13,332 nt of DNA, from the NCBI GenBank assembly GCA_002686445.1, contig NZCO01000014.1, positions 1-13,332 on the forward strand. The letters run 5' to 3'. Source of the stretch: a bacterium (lineage in GTDB: Bacteria; Patescibacteriota; Andersenbacteria; UBA10190). The notes under the pieces are model-generated. The model was given only the letters and a program-made list of their open reading frames with translations. It had not been told where the DNA came from and did not search any database. Shown here piece by piece: positions 6,218-12,549 of this stretch. Within the stretch, counting starts at the first letter, position 1. The number at the start of each line of letters is the position of its first letter. The translations under genes were made by a program, and so were the position numbers.

Positions 6218-8104
6218 CTACTCGTTTCCTGTAAGAACGGCCTTGATACGGCGAACGCCGGCACTGGTGCTTTCCTCCTTAGTAATACGGAACGTGCCTA
6301 GCGTGCCAGTGCTGTCCACGTGCGGTCCGCCGCAAATCTCGATTGAAAAGTCCCCTACTTTATAGACGTGTACGGAGTCGGCATATTTGTCCTCGAATAA
6401 GCCCAGGGCTCCTTGGGCCTTGGCTTCAGCCACGGTCGTCTCTTCGCGCGTAACGGGGATGTTGGCCGTGATTTGCTTATTGACCAGATCCTCCACAGCC
6501 TTCTTTTGCTCGTCAGTCATCTTGTCTGGGTGCGAAAAGTCGAAGCGCAATCGCTTTGGTGTAATGTTGCTTCCTTTTTGCAGCACGTGGTCGCCAAGTA
6601 CAGTGCGCAGTGCTTGGTGTAGCAGGTGCGTAGCGGTGTGGTACTTCACGCTCATGTCACTGTGATCGGCCAAACCGCCGGCGAACTTACCGGCAGCAGC
6701 AGCGCGGGATTTATCGCGATGCTCTTCCATGAGCCGGTTGAAATCCTCGACGTCCACGCTCTTACCCTCTTCGGCCGCGACTTCAATGGTAACGTCGATT
6801 GGTAACCCATACGTGGCGTATAGCTCAAAGGCCTGCTGTCCGTTAACGTCTGGTCTGTTCTGCAGATATTCACCTATTTTCTTAATGCCACGCTCAAGTG
6901 TGCCATAGAATTTCTCCGCCTCAGCAACGAGCTCGGTGCTAATGACTTCGGCTTGCTCCCCCACCGCAGGATAGGCGGCCGCATAGCTGTCACCCAAGGT
7001 GCGGACAATATCAGGGGCGAGTGCGTTGAGATCAAGGCCAAGATTTCTAGCGTGGAGAGCGGCTCTCCGTATAAGTCTACGTGCGACATAGCCCTGGTCG
7101 GCGGGCGAGGGTCTGACGCCATCGCTCAGTAAGAAAGTGGCTGCTCGCATATGATCGGCGATAATCCGAAACGACTTAGTTTCAGTATCGTTCTCGCTGT
7201 AGGTTTTCTGGGTAGCCGCGGCAATAACGGCAATAACGCTTTGCAGTTCGTCGACCGCAAAGACATCTGGACTATTGTTTACTGCGGCAGCGATACGTTC
7301 AAGTCCGCCGCCAAAATCAACGTTCTTATTCGGCAGGGCAGCGAAAGAACCATCCTCTTGCTTGAGGTACTCCATGAAGACGTTGTTACCGACTTCCATA
7401 AAGCGACCGCAGTCACAGTTGGGGTGGCAGTGCTCTCCGTAGGCAGTGTCATGCTCCGTACCGAAGTCGTAGAACATTTCCGAGTCAGGCCCGCCTGGCT
7501 CACCGGCTGGCATACCTGCCGGCGGCCCCGAGCGGCTCCACCAGTTGCTACCAGAGTCGTAAAAGAAAATGCGACCGTCCTGCATACCCACCTCACTTGC
7601 TCGCTGCTCGGTAATGAGTTCAACGGTCTTGGCCTCCATGCCCTTCGCAGCAAAGAGCGCCTGCCAAATCTCAGCTGACTCTTCATCTCGTGGAATGTTG
7701 GCCTCCTCGTCACCGGCAAAGACCGTCACGTACAGGTTCTCCGGATTCAGCTTTAGCTCGTCGGTCAGAAATTCAAAGATCCAGGGTAGCTGCTCTTTCT
7801 TGAAGTAGTCACCCAGTGACCAGTTACCAAGCATTTCAAAAAATGTGGTGTGGCGGTTGTCCCCTGCCTCTTCAATATCCTCAGAGCGAAAGGACTTTTG
7901 TGAGTCGACCAGTCTAGTGCCGGCCGAATGTGGCTGCCCAAGTAAATATGGCAGCAGCGGTTGCATGCCCGAGCCGGTAAAGAGCGTGGTTGGATCATTT
8001 TCGGGAACGAGTGACGCAGAGGGTATCTCGGCATGATCACGCGCAGCAAAAAAAGCGAGGTAGCGGCCTCGTACATCATTTAGTGATAGATCAGGCATAG
8101 CCAT
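6218..8104 (-). CDS. alaS: alanyl-tRNA synthetase, short form lacking C-Ala
   Basis: Class II synthetase charging tRNA(Ala), with an editing site that removes mischarged serine or glycine. The product is 628 residues versus about 875 in E. coli. The catalytic part has the motif-2 region HTTFFEMLGNWSLGDY (85-100) and motif 3 GGGLER (265-270), followed by the tRNA-recognition region (DHMRAATFLLSDGVRPS and GYVARRLIRRA). The editing domain is intact: HTATH at 489-493 and CGGPH at 591-595 supply the zinc-site His/His and Cys/His. The protein stops just after this domain, so the C-terminal dimerising DHHA1/C-Ala region is absent, as in many Patescibacteria. The GPCGP loop of normal enzymes is replaced by a longer Gly/Pro-rich loop (about 192-206), then HCHPNCDCGRF. 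Start is ATG 8104, or ATG 8098 two codons later. A 378-base structured gap precedes it. Confidence 0.97.
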   Translation of the reverse strand: MAMPDLSLNDVRGRYLAFFAARDHAEIPSASLVPENDPTTLFTGSGMQPLLPYLLGQPHSAGTRLVDSQKSFRSEDIEEAGDNRHTTFFEMLGNWSLGDYFKKEQLPWIFEFLTDELKLNPENLYVTVFAGDEEANIPRDEESAEIWQALFAAKGMEAKTVELITEQRASEVGMQDGRIFFYDSGSNWWSRSGPPAGMPAGEPGGPDSEMFYDFGTEHDTAYGEHCHPNCDCGRFMEVGNNVFMEYLKQEDGSFAALPNKNVDFGGGLERIAAAVNNSPDVFAVDELQSVIAVIAAATQKTYSENDTETKSFRIIADHMRAATFLLSDGVRPSPADQGYVARRLIRRAALHARNLGLDLNALAPDIVRTLGDSYAAAYPAVGEQAEVISTELVAEAEKFYGTLERGIKKIGEYLQNRPDVNGQQAFELYATYGLPIDVTIEVAAEEGKSVDVEDFNRLMEEHRDKSRAAAAGKFAGGLADHSDMSVKYHTATHLLHQALRTVLGDHVLQKGSNITPKRLRFDFSHPDKMTDEQKKAVEDLVNKQITANIPVTREETTVAEAKAQGALGLFEDKYADSVHVYKVGDFSIEICGGPHVDSTGTLGTFRITKEESTSAGVRRIKAVLTGNE

Positions 8105-8110
8105 AGCCTA

Positions 8111-8214
8111 GTACCGTTACAAGTTTATTACCATTGGCCGCAAACTGTTTGATTGTTCTACTCATGTGCTTTGACCCCTGCGTGTATATCAGTGCCGACA
8201 ACTTGTAACGGCAC
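8111..8214 (-). promoter_or_regulatory. alaS upstream inverted repeat with competing hairpin
   Basis: Minus-strand GTGCCGTTACAAGTT (8214-8200) can pair with AACTTGTAACGGTAC (8125-8111) over 15 positions with one G-U; the second arm ends 6 bases before the alaS ATG. The first arm can instead form a local hairpin, GTGCCG (8214-8209) with CGGCAC (8197-8192), so the two folds exclude each other. TGATATACA, an extended -10-like element with TATACA at 8183-8188, lies between the arms. If that is the only promoter, the distal arm is DNA only and the repeat may instead be a protein-binding palindrome around the promoter. No T-box sequence (GGGTGGNACCGCG type) is present. The repeat is seen; its role is inferred. 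Confidence 0.5.
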
Positions 8215-8275
8215 ACGCGCCAATGCGCCGAAAAAAAAAGGACCGATTTGCCGCCGCCATTTAATCAATAAGTCG

Positions 8276-8307
8276 CGAAGAAAATCAGGGTTCCCCTGTT
8301 TTCTTCG
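8276..8307 (-). terminator. strong hairpin, terminator-like in both directions
   Basis: Minus-strand CGAAGAAAACAGGG (8307-8294 without the loop), loop GAA, then CCCTG and TTTTCTTCG with one bulged A: 14 pairs. The GC-rich top flanked by an A tract and a T tract is the layout of a bidirectional intrinsic terminator. It lies about 175 bases after the LOG-family gene and 170 bases before alaS, so it could end the right-hand operon and insulate alaS. The T tract is short. Confidence 0.55.
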
Positions 8308-8309
8308 TC

Positions 8310-8478
8310 TCCCGTATGGGATGCGAACAGTGACCCGAGCGAAGCCGCGTGCCTTGGGCAGCGGGAAAGCGCGCCGCGTAACAATTTTGGATGTCCCGAA
8401 TTTCCAGCTTCGCTGGAAACTGAGGGCACTATGTGAGGAGGGAGCGTCCTGAGGGAGGAGATCCCTCTCCTCTCTCAG
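8310..8478 (-). other. array of hairpins downstream of the LOG-family gene
   Basis: The 378-base gap 8105-8482 has no credible gene. Besides the elements at 8111-8214 and 8276-8307 it holds: a 13-pair hairpin at 8449-8478 (one G-U, loop of 4) starting 4 bases after the LOG-family stop; TTTCCAGC/GCTGGAAA at 8401-8419 with a 3-base loop; CCGC-TGCC/GGCA-GCGG at 8345-8364 with a bulged G; and a 4-pair hairpin at 8310-8321. The segment 8431-8478 is almost purine/pyrimidine-segregated. In minus-strand RNA two of these loops and the 8291-8293 loop read GAA, GAA and CAA. It could be a structured small RNA, a 3' stabilising region, or a copy of a dispersed intergenic repeat. A run of nine A at 8231-8239 is also present. 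Confidence 0.5.
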
Positions 8479-8482
8479 AGGT

Positions 8483-9169
8483 TTAAAAATACTTCCGCTC
8501 CTTCGATGTTTTGATGATGTCGAATGCTTCTTCGGCGGTGTCGACGAGGTGATACAAGTCGAGGTCTTCGGGTGACACTGTTTCGTATTTATCTAGCATG
8601 GTCTGGCGAATCCAATCGTGGCCCGGTTGCCAAAACTCCTTCCCTACACACACGGCCGGTACGCGCTCCATTTTCTCTGTTTGAATCAAGGTAATAATTT
8701 CAAAAAATTCATCTAAGGTACCAAAGCCGCCTGGGAAGAAGAGATAGGCTTGGGCTGAGGCGGACATCATTACCTTGCGTGTGAAGAAATAGTGAAAGCC
8801 CATCGCTCGTTTCACGTAGGGGTTACGTCGTTGTTCCATAGGTAATTCGATATCCAGGCCAACTGACTCGCCATCACCCTCATAGGCGCCTCGGTTTCCC
8901 GCTTCCATAATGCCGGGTCCTCCGCCGGTGATCACTGTGAAGCCGTTTTTAGCTAGCAATGTGCCGAGCTTTTGTGCTTCCTTATACCAGGGTGATGTTT
9001 CCGGTAGGCGTGCGCTGCCGAAGAAGGTAACTTCCTTACGTAGTGGAGCTAAGAACTCAAACCCGGCAACGAATTCACCCATGATACGGAAGATGCGCCA
9101 GTTGGGATTCTCCGCGAAATCAAATGGGAGATCGAGCTCAACCCTATCGCTTGGACGATCTGTTCTCAT
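8483..9169 (-). CDS. LOG-family protein (nucleotide 5'-monophosphate phosphoribohydrolase-like)
   Basis: Rossmann-fold protein of the LOG / TIGR00730 family, formerly annotated as lysine decarboxylase. Members studied hydrolyse the N-glycosidic bond of purine 5'-monophosphates; in plants and some bacteria this releases cytokinin. The 228-residue product has the family core: FFGSARLPETSPWYKEA, VITGGGPGIMEAGNRGA and the signature PGGFGTLDEFFEI (about residues 146-158), with the glutamate and arginine-rich surroundings expected of the active site. The N-terminal 40 residues precede the Rossmann core and are less conserved. A start at GTG 9175 would add two residues. It follows the ATPase gene by 15 bases and may be on the same transcript, though a TATACT 9 bases before ATG could start its own RNA. 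A link to the ATPase function is not evident; nucleotide salvage or housekeeping is likely. Confidence 0.93.
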   Translation of the reverse strand: MRTDRPSDRVELDLPFDFAENPNWRIFRIMGEFVAGFEFLAPLRKEVTFFGSARLPETSPWYKEAQKLGTLLAKNGFTVITGGGPGIMEAGNRGAYEGDGESVGLDIELPMEQRRNPYVKRAMGFHYFFTRKVMMSASAQAYLFFPGGFGTLDEFFEIITLIQTEKMERVPAVCVGKEFWQPGHDWIRQTMLDKYETVSPEDLDLYHLVDTAEEAFDIIKTSKERKYF

Positions 9170-9178
9170 ACGCACATA

Positions 9179-9184
9179 AGTATA
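9179..9184 (-). promoter_or_regulatory. -10-like TATACT next to the LOG-family start
   Basis: Minus-strand TATACT begins directly after the ATPase TGA stop and ends 9 bases before ATG 9169. An RNA begun from it would start at or within a few bases of the start codon. No -35 match is seen at 16-18 bases. The same hexamer and spacing occur before the gene starting at 12447. Confidence 0.35.
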
Positions 9185-11158
9185 TCACTTTGAGGCAGGT
9201 GGCGGTGGCGGAGTTGGTCCACTAAAGGCGGGAGTATCCTTGGACGCTCCACTGCTACGCTCAGGCTGTGCCGCCGGCACTTTTGGTTGCTCTTGTTTCT
9301 TCGCCTCACGTGCTTTCAACAAACACGACTTGCACAAGACTGGGCGATCCGGGTCAGGCTTAAACGGGACCTCGGTCTTATCGCCACACTCACTACAAAT
9401 TACGGGAAACATTTCTCGGTCCGCGCCACCACGGGGCCTCGATCGCTCCCTATCTGGCCTATCCTGGGCACCGCCTGAGAGCAGCGCTCCTAAGTCGGTA
9501 ATTTCCTCTCGTTTATTGGTCGGCATAGTAATGTCTTCGAGCTCATCAGCGCGTGGCGGTCGCTGCGCCCCTTGCTGGTTGCCCCGCCGATCGTCACCCC
9601 GATTGTCATTTCGCGGGCGGTCATTGCGGCGATCGCCACCTCTATTATCTTGCCGTGGTTGGCCACCACCCCGATTGTCTGGACGACTTCGGTTGTCACC
9701 GCCTCGATTGTCTTGGCGACCGCGGTTGTCACCACCCCTAAAGTCAGGCCTGCCTGCCGAATGGTCAGGACGACCTCCTTGGTTCCCGCCTTGCGGTCCG
9801 CGATTATCATTCTGCTGGCCGCCACCAGGGCCACCAAAGGGACCGCCGCCGCGTACTGCGCTGTCGGCAACCGATCCATCAGTGTCGACGCCGCTCCAGC
9901 GACGGATCTTGTCCTCGATACCTTTGCGATCACGGCCGTAGCGCTCTCGGGAGACTTCCCGCACCGTCTCGCCTTTGCCGTATTGTGATGCTTCGGGAGG
10001 TAGCGTTTCCATACTAAATGGCTTGCTACTAATGCCGTCGATCATGAGCTTGATGTAGGCATTGTACTTATCCAGATTCACTAGGTCTGTTTGCAGGAAG
10101 GTCGGGGTGAACTCTAATTCCAGTTGCTCGGCGTCCGGGGCGCCCACGCGGAAGGAAACCAGCGTTCCGACGTTACCAAAGACCGCGTCCGCAACCTCTT
10201 CTTCCATCTGGGCAATATATTGATGCGCCATGGTGAGATTGAGGCGGTATTTCCGGGCCTCTGACAGAATGTCGGCAAATGATTCTGTGGCAAAGTTCTG
10301 AAACTCATCAACGTATAGATAAAAGTCCTTGCGTTCTTCTTCGGGTATCTTGGCCCGGTCCATGGCGGCTAGTTGCAGGCGGTTGATCATCATGGCGCCG
10401 AGCAGCGCCGAGTTATCTTCACCAATCTTACCTTTCGAGACGTTCACCAGCAGTATCTTTTGGTTGTTCATGATGTCAGACATGTCGAACGTACTTTTCG
10501 GCTGGGCCATAATGTTGCGAATGATGGCCGAGGACAGCAGCTGTCCCACTTTGTTCTGGATTGGAGACACTGCCTCGGACCGGAAGCGCTCGTTATATTG
10601 GGCAAACTCATCGATCCAGAATGACTTCACGACCGGGTCTTCTATTTTATCAATGACCTTCTTGCGGAAGCTCTTGTCAGATAACATGCGCAGGATGCCG
10701 AGGATTGTTGAGCCTGGATAGTCGAGCAGCGCCAGAATGGTGTTACGTAAAATATATTCCAAACGCGGACCCCAGGAGTCTGCCCAAATTTTCTTGAGTG
10801 AGCTCACTAACCCTGACGCCACCAGGTACTTGTACGCGGGGTCAGGTGCTTCCAATACATTGAAGGCCACGGGGAAGTCGACGTCGGACGGATCAAAGTA
10901 GATCACGTCATTAATACGATTAGGCGGTACTACATTCAGCAGGTTCTCTACGGCATCTCCGTGCGGATCGATTAGGCAGACTCCGTGCCCGTTCTGTATA
11001 TCTTGGGCCACCATGTTCTCCAGGAACGTCGTCTTGCCCACACCGGTTTTCCCAACGATATAGACGTGTCGGCGTCGGTCGTCGGTTCGTATGCCAAACT
11101 TCCGGCTGTTACCCCGGAACTTTGTTTGGCCCAGTATGGTTAATTTCTCGTCTTCCAT
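9185..11158 (-). CDS. HerA/TraD-like P-loop ATPase with DNRG-rich tail and zinc ribbon
   Basis: ATPase of the FtsK-HerA superfamily (TraD/VirD4-like, type IV secretion DNA-binding class), 657 residues. The ATPase part (about 1-400) has Walker A GKTGVGKT at 36-43, LIDPHGD at 62-68, GPRLEYILRNTILALL at 130-145, Walker B YLYVDEFQNF (D284, E285), and MAHQY further on. These proteins form hexameric rings that push DNA or protein through a membrane or along a duplex. Residues 436-532 are an Arg/Gly/Asn/Asp-rich tract with repeated DNRG units, likely disordered and nucleic-acid binding. A zinc ribbon follows with C588, C591, C609 and C612 (C-x2-C-x17-C-x2-C), then a Pro-rich end. No membrane segment is present; the anchor is probably the gene just upstream (5-base gap). 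The pair recurs in Patescibacteria as far as I know. Substrate unknown. Confidence 0.93.
   Translation of the reverse strand: MEDEKLTILGQTKFRGNSRKFGIRTDDRRRHVYIVGKTGVGKTTFLENMVAQDIQNGHGVCLIDPHGDAVENLLNVVPPNRINDVIYFDPSDVDFPVAFNVLEAPDPAYKYLVASGLVSSLKKIWADSWGPRLEYILRNTILALLDYPGSTILGILRMLSDKSFRKKVIDKIEDPVVKSFWIDEFAQYNERFRSEAVSPIQNKVGQLLSSAIIRNIMAQPKSTFDMSDIMNNQKILLVNVSKGKIGEDNSALLGAMMINRLQLAAMDRAKIPEEERKDFYLYVDEFQNFATESFADILSEARKYRLNLTMAHQYIAQMEEEVADAVFGNVGTLVSFRVGAPDAEQLELEFTPTFLQTDLVNLDKYNAYIKLMIDGISSKPFSMETLPPEASQYGKGETVREVSRERYGRDRKGIEDKIRRWSGVDTDGSVADSAVRGGGPFGGPGGGQQNDNRGPQGGNQGGRPDHSAGRPDFRGGDNRGRQDNRGGDNRSRPDNRGGGQPRQDNRGGDRRNDRPRNDNRGDDRRGNQQGAQRPPRADELEDITMPTNKREEITDLGALLSGGAQDRPDRERSRPRGGADREMFPVICSECGDKTEVPFKPDPDRPVLCKSCLLKAREAKKQEQPKVPAAQPERSSGASKDTPAFSGPTPPPPPASK
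9563..9853 (-). repeat. degenerate tandem repeats coding the DNRG-rich tract
   Basis: Imperfect short repeats, read on the plus strand as variants of CGATTGTC and GGTTGTCACC, code for at least six DNRG units in the ATPase C-terminal tract (residues 436-532). Units are unequal in length and separated by Arg/Gly/Gln/Pro linkers. Slippage between copies would change tail length in frame only when whole codons move, so length polymorphism among strains is likely. This is not a CRISPR array: it is inside an intact reading frame and has no constant repeat length. Confidence 0.75.
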
Positions 11159-11163
11159 AGTAG

Positions 11164-12447
11164 CTAGGCGTAAGGGACGTTAGCTGGTGGTGCCCCAACT
11201 CCAGCAGCAGCGCGCTCGACACTCGGTGATCGAACGTACTTGACTGGGAAGTGATACAGCGTTGCGAGTTCCTCTGCCGACATCATAAAACCAGAATCAT
11301 CACCCCAGAAATCTCGCCATTGGTAGTTTAACAAGATAGACCGCATACGGTAGGCCCGCCTCGTTTGCTTCAGGATATAGTTCGGACCATTTGTTTTGGT
11401 GAGGCCGTCAGGCTTTAGCGAATTGAGGTTAAAGCTATTGAATTGCTTAAAGGCACCAATGGCTTTGCCATAGTTTGGCTTATGTAGTTTGCCCAGCGGG
11501 GCGAAGTGCATCACCCGGATTTTCGTCTTGTATCCGTTGCGCGCCACTTTCATCAAAATGCCCTTCATGGCTGCGTCTTCTGCCGGGTTGGGGAACTTCA
11601 GGCGCAGCGGTTCGTTCTCCGCTTCAGCTGCTTCCGCTGGGCCCGAAAGAGCTGCAGACATTATCTCACCAGGTACTGAAGTGAACAGACCCGCCGCTTT
11701 TTTGAAAATACTCTCCTCTACCTCTATCTTTTGTCCTGATAGCTCAGCGATCGCCTCTTGTCCGGCATCGGCCCAGGCGGAAATAGTGCCGGCGGCGACA
11801 GGCTTAATGAGGACCTGCACCCAGAAGTGTTCGCCCTCATTGATATGGGTGAAGGCTTCGACCAGCGCCTGGTGCGGATCGATGAAGCGGTCGTCCTCGG
11901 CCAAGGTGTCCTCGAACTCGTGATACGTACGTATGGGCATGTAATCCTCATCGACGTTCACTATCTCACTCCCCCACATTTCAAACTTCTTGCCGATGTC
12001 ACGATAGTCAAATTCAAGCGTGTAGTCCTCGACCTCTTTTATCTCGACCATCGGATACTGTCCGTAGATGACACCCTCAATTAATTTACGATGGGGCGTG
12101 GGTACCACCATGATGTAGCGCGTGCGGTCCTTAGAGCACTGAATTTCACAGGAGAACCAGGGCAGAAAGTATCCTTCGAACAATCGTTCGATAATGTCGG
12201 GATCTTTATGCATACCGCCGATGACTTCAATACAATTTTCAAACGCCTTGGGCGTTTGGGCTGACTCGTCTGTCACGTTGATCTGTAAGAAGGTCCATTG
12301 AATACCGGCCACGTAATCAATGTGCTTCAAGAGTTTGTACGATTCCCAAGCTATCCAGAGGGCGAGGAACACCACAAATAACCAGCCCCACGTGAGAAGG
12401 ACATCACCAAAAATCGTGACTAGCTCAGTTACCGGCGGCACCGTCAT
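11164..12447 (-). CDS. membrane-anchored protein of unknown function, partner of the ATPase
   Basis: A 427-residue protein whose family name I cannot give. The N-terminus carries one strong membrane segment at about residues 14-34 (GDVLLTWGWLFVVFLALWIA), followed by a large soluble part with no further membrane segment. Visible motifs are a mixed charged and aromatic fold (QWTFLQINVTDES, PHRKLIEGVIYGQYP), a long acidic helix region about 250-285, and a C-terminal ELATLYHFPVKYVRSPSVER followed by PPANVP. The YHFP and PP-N-P segments resemble ends I know from HerA/VirB4-like ATPase-associated proteins of Patescibacteria. It lacks a Walker motif, so it is not itself the motor. It is 5 bases upstream of the ATPase gene, so co-translation is likely. 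It could be the membrane platform of a secretion or DNA-transfer apparatus; this is inferred from the pairing. Confidence 0.85.
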   Translation of the reverse strand: MTVPPVTELVTIFGDVLLTWGWLFVVFLALWIAWESYKLLKHIDYVAGIQWTFLQINVTDESAQTPKAFENCIEVIGGMHKDPDIIERLFEGYFLPWFSCEIQCSKDRTRYIMVVPTPHRKLIEGVIYGQYPMVEIKEVEDYTLEFDYRDIGKKFEMWGSEIVNVDEDYMPIRTYHEFEDTLAEDDRFIDPHQALVEAFTHINEGEHFWVQVLIKPVAAGTISAWADAGQEAIAELSGQKIEVEESIFKKAAGLFTSVPGEIMSAALSGPAEAAEAENEPLRLKFPNPAEDAAMKGILMKVARNGYKTKIRVMHFAPLGKLHKPNYGKAIGAFKQFNSFNLNSLKPDGLTKTNGPNYILKQTRRAYRMRSILLNYQWRDFWGDDSGFMMSAEELATLYHFPVKYVRSPSVERAAAGVGAPPANVPYA

Positions 12448-12456
12448 ATGATAGGC

Positions 12457-12462
12457 AGTATA
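12457..12462 (-). promoter_or_regulatory. -10-like TATACT before the membrane-protein/ATPase operon
   Basis: Minus-strand TATACT ends 9 bases before the ATG at 12447, with no recognisable -35 at 16-18 bases and no Shine-Dalgarno motif. It follows the terminator of the upstream gene, so a promoter is expected in this 102-base gap. If used, the RNA would be leaderless or nearly so. A second match, TATACA, lies at 12475-12480. Confidence 0.45.
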
Positions 12463-12494
12463 CCTATTTGTCGCTGTATAGTCCCGCCGTAACC

Positions 12495-12524
12495 AAAATC
12501 CCCGACCACGGATTGGTCGGGGAT
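12495..12524 (-). terminator. intrinsic terminator after the HARE-HTH gene
   Basis: ATCCCCGACCA (12524-12514, minus strand) pairs perfectly with TGGTCGGGGAT (12508-12498) around a 5-base loop: 11 pairs. The minus-strand RNA continues with a short T tract (four T, 12498-12495). It begins 25 bases after the stop codon of the HARE-HTH gene. The stem is strong; the T tract is short. Confidence 0.75.
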
Positions 12525-12549
12525 GGTTGCGCTAGTAAAGCGACAGTTA

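Noticed and set aside
8231..8239. Run of nine A/T as an intrinsic terminator
   Set aside because: For the minus strand no GC-rich hairpin lies directly before the T run; the hairpin near it is on the wrong side.
8153..8452. Plus-strand ORF of 99 codons in the alaS upstream gap
   Set aside because: It crosses five hairpins and a run of nine A, has no Shine-Dalgarno motif, and its product is an odd Arg/Lys/Cys mix without any domain. Structure explains the region better.
8105..8482. T-box riboswitch for alaS
   Set aside because: No GGGTGGNACCGCG-type T-box sequence or specifier stem could be found in the minus-strand leader.
9590..9760. CRISPR-like array suggested by repeated short units
   Set aside because: Units are unequal, have no constant spacers, and all lie in one intact reading frame.
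9240..9941. Plus-strand ORF of 233 codons, Pro/Arg/Ser-rich
   Set aside because: Antisense to the DNRG-rich tract and zinc ribbon of the ATPase. Its composition mirrors the repeats.
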